Shown: piece by piece, positions 57,208 through 64,000 of the stretch
Position numbering within the stretch: the first letter of the stretch is position 1
How the letters are laid out: the number at the start of each line of letters is the position of its first letter
Assembly: GCF_004570865.1 (NCBI RefSeq)
Contig: NZ_SPQS01000007.1
Span: 62,001 to 126,000 of the forward strand
DNA length: 64,000 nt
DNA from: Bradyrhizobium frederickii
GTDB lineage: Bacteria; Pseudomonadota; Alphaproteobacteria; Rhizobiales; Xanthobacteraceae
Reading direction: 5' to 3'
The notes under the pieces: generated by a model
The model's input: only the letters and a program-made list of their open reading frames with translations
Told to the model about the DNA's origin: nothing
The model's database searches: none
Position numbers and translations under genes: made by a program

Positions 57208-58854
57208 TCAACCTCTCGCGATGCCGCCCATCGCCGCGCGGCTGCCGCGATCGAGCTCGCGCAACAACTTGTAGACCTCGCGCTTGCGGGTGTGAAACGC
57301 CGCCATGTCAGGCGCGGTCGGCTCGCTCTTCCGTCCCAGCGCCGACATCTTGGCCATGGTCTCGCCGATCGACGCATAGGCACCGCCGGCCACCGCACCC
57401 AACATCGCGGCACCGAGCAGCACCGGCTCCTTGGTCTGCGGCAGCGCGACGGTGAGCCCCGTCGTGTCGGCCATGATCTGCCGCACCAGCGGGCTGCGGC
57501 TGGCGCCGCCGCCCATGATCATCATGCTGGAGCGCACGCCATGTGCGGCAAAGGCCTCGATCACCTCGGCGAGCCCATAGGCGAGCCCGCACAGGCCGGC
57601 GACGAACAGCCGCTCCATCGAGGCGATGTCGGTGTCGAGATCGAGGCCCGCGATCACCGCGCGCGTATCAGGATCGGCGTAGGGCGAGCGGTTGCCGATG
57701 AATTCAGGCAGGACATGAACGTCGCGCGCGAGCAGCGCGGCGCGGCTGGCATCGCCGGCACGCGCGATGATGCGGCGCTCGAGGAAGTCGATGAGGTCGA
57801 GCCCCTCGCTGCGCGCCCGCGCGCTGGCCTCGGCATGGGCCGGATGCGACTTGAGGAGATGGTCGATCGCCGCGCCCGCGGCAGACTGGCCGCCCTCGTT
57901 GAGCCAGAAGTCCGGGACCATGCCGGAGTAATAAGGTCCCCACACGCCCGGCACGAAGCACGGCTCCTTCGTCGTCGCCATGATGCAGGCCGACGTCCCC
58001 ATGATGTAGGCGAGCCGGTCGCAGACATCGCTGGCCCCGCCCGAGCCGTCGCGGCCGCCGATCGCGCCGATGCCGCCGGCATGGGCGTCGATCAGCGAGG
58101 CACCGACCGGCGTGCCCGGCGACAGGCCGAGCTCGGCCGCGGCCGTGCGGGTGAGACCGCTGCCGAGCCGCGTGCCGGGGGCGACGATCTCGGTGCCGAT
58201 GCGGGCGTATGTCTCGTTCACGAAGTCCGACAGGCCGATGCGCTTGAAGAACTGCGCGCTCCAGCCGCCGCCGTCATGGGCCAGATAATTCCACTTGCAG
58301 GTGACGGTACAGGTCGAGCGCTGCAGCGAGCCGGTCGCGCGCCAGGTCAAATAATCCGCCAGATCGAAGAAGTGGCCGGCGGCCTCGAAGCTGCCGCGAA
58401 TGTGCCGCTTCAGCCATAGCAGCTTCGGCATCTCCATCTCCGGCGAGATCGAGCCGCCGACATAGCTCAGCACGGCATCCTCGGTCTCGTTGATCAGCCG
58501 CGCCTCGGCAATGGCACGATGATCCATCCAGACGATGACATTGCGCTGCGCCTCGCCGGACGCGCTGACGGTGAGCGGCTCGCCCCGTCTGTCGAGGACA
58601 ACTAGCGAACACGTGGCGTCAAAGCCGATGCCGCCGATGCTGTCGGGCGCAATGCTCGCTTGCGCCATCGCGGCTCGCACCGACGTCGTGCAGGCTTCCC
58701 AGATGTCCTGAGACGACTGCTCGACGATGTCGCCGGCCTCGTGCCAGATTCGGATCGGATGCCGCGCGGTCGCAAGCAGGTTTCCGGCCTGGTCAAACAC
58801 CCCTGCCCGCGTGCTGGTGGTCCCCACGTCGACGCCGATATACGCTCGCGGCAT
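57208..58854 (-). CDS. FGGY-family carbohydrate kinase (ribulokinase/xylulokinase-like)
   Basis: A 548-residue sugar kinase. The N-terminal domain has AYIGVDVGTTSTRAGVFDQAG and GGIGFDATCSLVVLD. The C-terminal domain has IMGGGASRSPLVRQIMAD. DATCSLV and WMDHRA resemble the D-ribulokinase group, so a pentulose substrate is likely but not proven. It starts at MPRAYIG, 40 bases after the SDR gene. Confidence 0.9.
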   Translation of the reverse strand: MPRAYIGVDVGTTSTRAGVFDQAGNLLATARHPIRIWHEAGDIVEQSSQDIWEACTTSVRAAMAQASIAPDSIGGIGFDATCSLVVLDRRGEPLTVSASGEAQRNVIVWMDHRAIAEARLINETEDAVLSYVGGSISPEMEMPKLLWLKRHIRGSFEAAGHFFDLADYLTWRATGSLQRSTCTVTCKWNYLAHDGGGWSAQFFKRIGLSDFVNETYARIGTEIVAPGTRLGSGLTRTAAAELGLSPGTPVGASLIDAHAGGIGAIGGRDGSGGASDVCDRLAYIMGTSACIMATTKEPCFVPGVWGPYYSGMVPDFWLNEGGQSAAGAAIDHLLKSHPAHAEASARARSEGLDLIDFLERRIIARAGDASRAALLARDVHVLPEFIGNRSPYADPDTRAVIAGLDLDTDIASMERLFVAGLCGLAYGLAEVIEAFAAHGVRSSMMIMGGGASRSPLVRQIMADTTGLTVALPQTKEPVLLGAAMLGAVAGGAYASIGETMAKMSALGRKSEPTAPDMAAFHTRKREVYKLLRELDRGSRAAMGGIARG

Positions 58855-58894
58855 TGTCGCTCCCGGTCGCTTTCCGTCCGTTTTGACGGTGAGC

Positions 58895-59668
58895 CTACCA
58901 GCAAGTGTAGCCGCCATCCACCAGCACGATGCTGCCGGTCATCAGGCTCGCGGCCTCCGAGGAGAGGAACAGCACGACGGAGGCGATCTCCTCGACCTGC
59001 CCCATCCTCGCCATCGGAGTTCCACCGATCCAGGCGTCGTACATCTTGGCATTGCTCTTCACGAAAGCGTTGAGCGGCGTCTCGATGTATGTCGGCGCCA
59101 CCGCATTGACGCGGATGCCACGCGCGCCCCACTCGGCGGCCAGCGATTTGGTCAGGTGATGCACGGCAGCCTTGGAGGCGTTGTAGAAGCACTGCTCCTG
59201 CGGCTTGTTGACGATGAAGCCGGACATCGAGCCGACATTGACGATGGCGCCGCTTTTCGCCTTCAGCATGTGCTTGCCGAATTCGCGGCAGCACCAGAAG
59301 GTGCCGTTGAGATTGACGTCGATGACGTTGAGCCAGTGCTCGTCGGTGACGGTCTCGGCCGGGGTTTCGCTGCGGGCGATGCCGGCATTGTTGACGAGAA
59401 TGTCCACCTTGCCGTGGCGGGCGACGAGGTCGTTCGCGACCTCGGCCACGCGCTTGGTATCGGTCACGTCCATGATCGCGGTTTCGATGTCGAAGCCCTT
59501 CGCCTTCAGGCTGGCCTTGGCGCTGTCGGCGACCTTGCCGTCGCGGTCGCCGATGACGACCCTGGCGCCGGCTTCAGCCAGCGCTTCCGCGCAGCCAAGG
59601 CCGATGCCCTGGCCGCCGCCGGTGATGAACGCGGTCTTGCCGTTCAGCTTGAATTTTTCTAGGTACAT
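58895..59668 (-). CDS. SDR-family polyol dehydrogenase
   Basis: A 257-residue short-chain dehydrogenase. The NAD site is FITGGGQGIGLG, with Asp in VVIGDRDGK for NAD preference, NNAGIARSE, the catalytic Ser in NVGSMSGF and Tyr/Lys in FYNASKAAVHH. The C-terminus GSIVLVDGGYTCW, with a terminal Trp, is like sorbitol, arabitol and galactitol dehydrogenases. It oxidises the imported polyol to a ketose for the kinases downstream. Confidence 0.9.
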   Translation of the reverse strand: MYLEKFKLNGKTAFITGGGQGIGLGCAEALAEAGARVVIGDRDGKVADSAKASLKAKGFDIETAIMDVTDTKRVAEVANDLVARHGKVDILVNNAGIARSETPAETVTDEHWLNVIDVNLNGTFWCCREFGKHMLKAKSGAIVNVGSMSGFIVNKPQEQCFYNASKAAVHHLTKSLAAEWGARGIRVNAVAPTYIETPLNAFVKSNAKMYDAWIGGTPMARMGQVEEIASVVLFLSSEAASLMTGSIVLVDGGYTCW

Positions 59669-59699
59669 GATGGTGTTTCCGTTGTCTTGACGTTTCTTG

Positions 59700-60707
<1,008 letters not shown>

Positions 60708-60722
60708 GATCCGGCAGCCCCT

Positions 60723-61553
60723 CTACTTCACCGCGCCGAAGGTGAGCCCGCGCACGAGCTGCTTCTGGCTGAACCAACCGAGGACGAGAATGGGCGCGAT
60801 CGCCATCGTCGAGGCCGCCGACAGCTTTGCCCAGAACAGCCCTTCCGGGCTCGAATAGGAGGCGATGAACGTGGTCAGCGGCGCCGCGTTCGAGGTCGAC
60901 AGATTGAGCGTCCAGAACGCCTCGTTCCAGGCGAGGATCAGGTTCAACAGCATCGTGGACGCCAGCCCCGGGATCGCCATCGGCGTCAGCACGTAGACCA
61001 GCTCGCGGCCGATCGTGGCGCCGTCCATGCGCGCGGCTTCGAGAATGTCCCGCGGGATCTCCTTGAAATAGGTGAAGAGCATCCAGATCACGATCGGCAG
61101 ATTGCCGAGGCACAGGATGAAGACGAGGCCGATGCGGGAATCCAGCAGACCGAAGGACTTGTAGATCAGGTAGATCGGCACCAAGACGCCGACCGGCGGC
61201 ATCATCTTGGTTGAGAGCATCCAGAGCAGGATGTCCTTGGTGCGCTTCGTCGGCGAGAACGCCATCGACCAGGCCGCGGGAATGGCTATCAAGAGAGCGA
61301 TGAGCGTCGAGCCGCCGGCGATGATGATCGAGTTCATCGCGTGGTGAAAATAGTCGCTGCGCTCCTGCACGGTGGCATAGTTTTCCGTGGTCCAGTGGAA
61401 GAACAGGAAGGACGGCGGTATCGCAAACGCCTCGAGCTCGGTCTTGAAGCTCGTCAGCATCATCCACAGGATCGGGAAGAAGATCAGGAAGCCGAAGAAC
61501 CACGCTCCGATCGTCGAGGCCACCACCCGCCGTGTCGTCGCGATCCGCGCCAT
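60723..61553 (-). CDS. Polyol ABC transporter permease (MalG/SmoG type)
   Basis: A 276-residue permease with six spans. It has IGAWFFGFLIFFPILWMMLT at TM1 and the EAA loop ILEAARMDGATIGRELVYVL before LTPMAIPGL. It partners the MalF-like subunit and is four bases from its stop. Confidence 0.93.
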   Translation of the reverse strand: MARIATTRRVVASTIGAWFFGFLIFFPILWMMLTSFKTELEAFAIPPSFLFFHWTTENYATVQERSDYFHHAMNSIIIAGGSTLIALLIAIPAAWSMAFSPTKRTKDILLWMLSTKMMPPVGVLVPIYLIYKSFGLLDSRIGLVFILCLGNLPIVIWMLFTYFKEIPRDILEAARMDGATIGRELVYVLTPMAIPGLASTMLLNLILAWNEAFWTLNLSTSNAAPLTTFIASYSSPEGLFWAKLSAASTMAIAPILVLGWFSQKQLVRGLTFGAVK

Positions 61554-61556
61554 GCT

Positions 61557-62429
61557 TCAAGCCTCCAGATTGCGGCCGACGATGCGGACGAGGAAGAAGG
61601 CGACGACGTTGGCGATCGCCACCGCGACGAGGCCGCCCGCCGAGGCGCTGCCGACGTCGAACTGGATCAGCGCCTGCGAATAGATCAGGAAGGCGATGTT
61701 GGTGGTTTGCAGGCCCGGCCCTCCCCCGGTGGTGACGAAGATCTCGGCAAACACCGTCAGCAGGAAGATCGTCTCGATCAGGATCACCACCGTGATGGGG
61801 CGCGCCAGATGCGGCAGCGTGATGTAAATGAAGGTCGATACCGCGCTGGCGCCGTCCATCTCGGCGGCCTCCTTCTGCTCTTCGTCGAGCGATTGCAGCG
61901 CGGTGAGCAGGATCAGCGTCGCGAACGGCAGCCATTGCCAGGTCACGATCAGGATCACGGCGAAGAGCGGCACGTCGTTGAACCAGTCGATCGGCGTCAG
62001 GCCGAACAACGAGGCGAGCCAGGCAAACAGGCCGGACACCGGATGCATCAACAGATTCTTCCAGACCAGCGCGCTGACCGTCGGCATCACGAAGAACGGC
62101 GCGATCACCATCAGCCGCACGAAATTGCGCCCGATCACCGGCTGGTCCATCAACAGCGCGAGCGGAATGCCGAGCAGGATCGTCAGCGCGAGCACGGAGC
62201 CGACCAGCACCAGCGTGTTCTGAAGCGAGGCCAGGAACGCGGGATCGGTGAGGAAGTAGCGGAAATTCTCCAGGCCCACGAACGACTCGGAGCCGGGATC
62301 GAGCAGGCTGTAATGCAGGGTCGAGAAGTATATCGTCAGCGCGAGCGGAACGATCATCCAGATGAAGAGCAGCCCGACCGCAGGCGTCAGGAGCGAGCGC
62401 GCAAGAAGCTGCGTCTGCCGGGTTGCCAT
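61557..62429 (-). CDS. Polyol ABC transporter permease (MalF/SmoF type)
   Basis: A 290-residue permease with LLTPAVGLLFIWMIVPLAL at TM1 and the EAA loop EAAEMDGASAVSTFIYITLP. I start it at MATRQTQLL; in-frame codons further upstream lie in a repeat element. It follows the binding-protein gene after 152 bases. Confidence 0.93.
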   Translation of the reverse strand: MATRQTQLLARSLLTPAVGLLFIWMIVPLALTIYFSTLHYSLLDPGSESFVGLENFRYFLTDPAFLASLQNTLVLVGSVLALTILLGIPLALLMDQPVIGRNFVRLMVIAPFFVMPTVSALVWKNLLMHPVSGLFAWLASLFGLTPIDWFNDVPLFAVILIVTWQWLPFATLILLTALQSLDEEQKEAAEMDGASAVSTFIYITLPHLARPITVVILIETIFLLTVFAEIFVTTGGGPGLQTTNIAFLIYSQALIQFDVGSASAGGLVAVAIANVVAFFLVRIVGRNLEA

Positions 62430-62445
62430 CCCTGACTTCTCCTTC

Positions 62446-62500
62446 AGAGCGTTTTCGAGCGAAGTGGAGGCCGGTTCGCGGAGGGAAAACGCGTCAAAAT
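62446..62500 (+). repeat. REP-like palindromic intergenic element
   Basis: GCGTTTTC (62449-62456) and GAAAACGC (62485-62492) are perfect inverted arms around AGCGAAGTGG and CCGGTTCGCG. The element resembles a palindromic repeat I know from Bradyrhizobium intergenic regions. It sits between the binding-protein and permease genes, where a stem could tune relative expression. Confidence 0.6.
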
Positions 62501-62581
62501 GAAACCTCGGAAAGAAGGCGGCCATCCATCGGGGGATCGGCGGATGGCCGCAAGTCTGAGCTCAGGAGGTCGAGCTCGGGT

Positions 62582-63895
62582 TCACTTGATGTAGCCGGCG
62601 CGCTTCATCTCGCGCTCGGTTGCCGATTGCGCCGCCGTCAGCGCGGCTTCGACCGTCATCGAGCCGGCAAGCGCGGCCGAGAATTGCTGGCCGACCTGGG
62701 TGCCGATGCCCTGGAATTCGGGAATCGCGGCGTATTGCACCCCGACGTAAGGCACCGGCTTCACCGTCGGCTTGTTCGGATCGGCCGCGTCGATCGAGGC
62801 CAGCGTCAGCTTGGCGAACGGGGCGACCTTCAGATAGTCGGGGTTCTGGTAGAGCGAGGTGCGCGTGCCCGGCGGCACGTTGGCCCAGCCATCCTTCGAG
62901 GCGACGAGCTTGGTGTAGTCCTTGCTGGTTGCCCAGGCGATGAACTTCTCGGCCGCTTCAGTCTTCTTGGAGCCGGCGGGGATCGCGAGATTCCAGGCCC
63001 ACAGCCAGTTGGCGTTCTTGCCGAGGCCGGTGTTGGGCGCCAGCGCGAAACCGACCTTGTCGGCGACCTTGGAGTCCTTCGGGTTGGTGACGAAGGATGC
63101 CGCGACCGTGGCGTCGATCCACATCGCGCACTTGCCGGCGTTGAACAGCGCCAGATTCTCGTTGAAGCCGTTGGAGCTCGCGCCGGGCGGGCCGGCTTCC
63201 TTCATGAGATTGACGTACGTCGTCAGCGTCGCCTTCCATTCCGGCGTGTTGAACTGCGGCTGCCACTTCTCGTCGAACCAGCGCGCACCGTAGGAATTGG
63301 CCATGGCCGAGAGGAACGCCATGTTCTCGCCCCAGCCGGCCTTGCCGCGGAGGCAAATGCCGTAGGTGCCCGCACTCTTGTCGGTGAGCTTCCTGGCGGC
63401 GTCGACCACGAAATCCCAGGTCGGCTTTTCCGGCATCTTCAGGCCGGCCTTCTCGAACAGATCGGTGCGATACATCACCATCGAGCTTTCGCCGTAGAAC
63501 GGCGCGGCGTAGAGCTTGCCGTCGACGGAGACCGCGTCCTTGATCTTGGGCAGGAGGTCGGCGACGTCGTAATCGCTCCCGAGATTGGCGAGCGGCACCA
63601 GCCAGCCCTTCTTGGCCCAGATCGGCACCTCATAGGTGCCGATGGTGAGCACGTCGAATTGACCGCCCTTGGTGGCGATGTCGGTGGTGACGCGCTGGCG
63701 CAGCACGTTCTCCTCCAGCGTCACCCACTTCACCGTGATGTCGGGATTGTTCTTGGTGAACTCACTCGTCAGCCCCTGCATGCGGATCATGTCGCCGTTG
63801 TTGACGGTGGCGATCGTCAGGGTCGTTTCGGCCATCGCGGGAACGGCCAGCAAAAGTGCAGATGCGCCGCAGACGGCGCCCAGGATGTGTTTCAC
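62582..63895 (-). CDS. Polyol ABC transporter substrate-binding protein (MalE/SmoE type)
   Basis: A 437-residue family 1 extracellular binding protein. The signal peptide is MKHILGAVCGASALLLAVPA, cleaved after AMA near residue 22. It has NNGDMIRMQGLTSEFTKNNP, WVTLEENVLRQRVTTDIATK and DVLTIGTYEVPIWAKKGWLV, a pattern seen in sorbitol/mannitol binding proteins. It is the first gene of a seven-gene polyol operon; GGGGAGG precedes the ATG. Confidence 0.93.
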   Translation of the reverse strand: MKHILGAVCGASALLLAVPAMAETTLTIATVNNGDMIRMQGLTSEFTKNNPDITVKWVTLEENVLRQRVTTDIATKGGQFDVLTIGTYEVPIWAKKGWLVPLANLGSDYDVADLLPKIKDAVSVDGKLYAAPFYGESSMVMYRTDLFEKAGLKMPEKPTWDFVVDAARKLTDKSAGTYGICLRGKAGWGENMAFLSAMANSYGARWFDEKWQPQFNTPEWKATLTTYVNLMKEAGPPGASSNGFNENLALFNAGKCAMWIDATVAASFVTNPKDSKVADKVGFALAPNTGLGKNANWLWAWNLAIPAGSKKTEAAEKFIAWATSKDYTKLVASKDGWANVPPGTRTSLYQNPDYLKVAPFAKLTLASIDAADPNKPTVKPVPYVGVQYAAIPEFQGIGTQVGQQFSAALAGSMTVEAALTAAQSATEREMKRAGYIK

Positions 63896-63917
63896 GGTGA
63901 CCTCCCCTCAATCGCGT

Positions 63918-63974
63918 TTGAGCATATACCCACGCGTTGAGCGTATGTTCAACTCAAGGAAGGAGCCTTGTCAA
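63918..63974 (-). promoter_or_regulatory. Polyol operon promoter with operator-like repeats
   Basis: On the minus strand TTGACA (63974-63969) is a consensus -35. Where the -10 should be lies the near-palindrome TTGAGCGTATGTTCAA (63937-63952), 12 of 16 positions symmetric. Its left part repeats directly as TTGAGCATAT at 63918-63927, 19 bases away. This fits repression by a sugar-responsive regulator that is not in the window. Confidence 0.5.
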
Positions 63975-64000
63975 GCAGGCGCACGGGCGTTTGCGCAACT

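Overview
The window is GC-rich alphaproteobacterial chromosome. Gene content and order, the oxygen-dependent (CobG/CobN type) cobalamin pathway, the abundance of peptide and sugar ABC transporters, and a dispersed intergenic repeat familiar from Bradyrhizobium together suggest Bradyrhizobium or a close relative. This is inferred from sequence recognition only; no database search was run. I see no tRNA, rRNA, CRISPR array, prophage or insertion sequence.

Layout. (1) 1-7.6 kb, plus strand: a catabolic operon with the 3' end of a 3-hydroxyisobutyrate-dehydrogenase-like gene, an intradiol (hydroxyquinol-type) dioxygenase, a D-lactate-dehydrogenase-like flavoprotein, a ribose-type ABC importer (ATPase, two permeases, binding protein) and a YciI-like protein. 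It ends at a bidirectional hairpin terminator. (2) 7.7-13.2 kb, minus strand: a complete Dpp/Opp-type peptide importer. (3) 13.4-40.4 kb: a very complete cobalamin region. It holds a TonB-dependent receptor plus a PepSY membrane protein, the phosphatase cobC, cobT, cobF, a CbiM-like cobalt permease, cobA-B-M-E-L, cobK, cobJ-I-H-G-N, cobW, a DUF1636 protein, cobO, cobQ, the aminotransferase cobC, cobD, cobU, cobV and bluB. Three cobalamin riboswitches, all on the minus strand, precede the receptor, cbiM and the DUF1636-cobW-cobN operon. In two of the three the Shine-Dalgarno sequence can be seen paired into a sequestering hairpin, which implies translational control. (4) 40.5-44.3 kb: an orphan Tat-exported ABC-type binding protein translationally coupled to a hybrid histidine kinase. 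(5) 44.5-48.0 kb: a LysR regulator divergent from a ring-cleaving dioxygenase/esterase pair resembling MhqO/MhqD, then an L,D-transpeptidase. (6) 48.3-56.3 kb: a second peptide-type ABC importer, with its binding protein last, led by an amidase and divergent from a LysR regulator. (7) 56.3-64 kb, minus strand: a polyol operon with a MalEFGK-like importer, an SDR polyol dehydrogenase, an FGGY kinase and a PfkB kinase. An operator-like palindrome lies in its promoter.

How it works together. The cob genes supply almost every step from uroporphyrinogen III to adenosylcobalamin by the aerobic route, including the lower ligand (BluB) and its activation and attachment (CobT, CobU, CobV, CobC). Uptake of corrinoid and cobalt is placed under B12 feedback. 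The CobN partners CobS and CobT (cobaltochelatase) are not in the window.

Most of the window is recognisable biology. The points most worth a second look are: the cobK gene placed antisense inside an otherwise co-oriented cob operon; the receptor/PepSY pair under a B12 riboswitch; the DUF1636-CobW-CobN cobalt-handling module; the binding-protein/kinase pair without a transporter; and a ribose-type importer tied to an intradiol dioxygenase.
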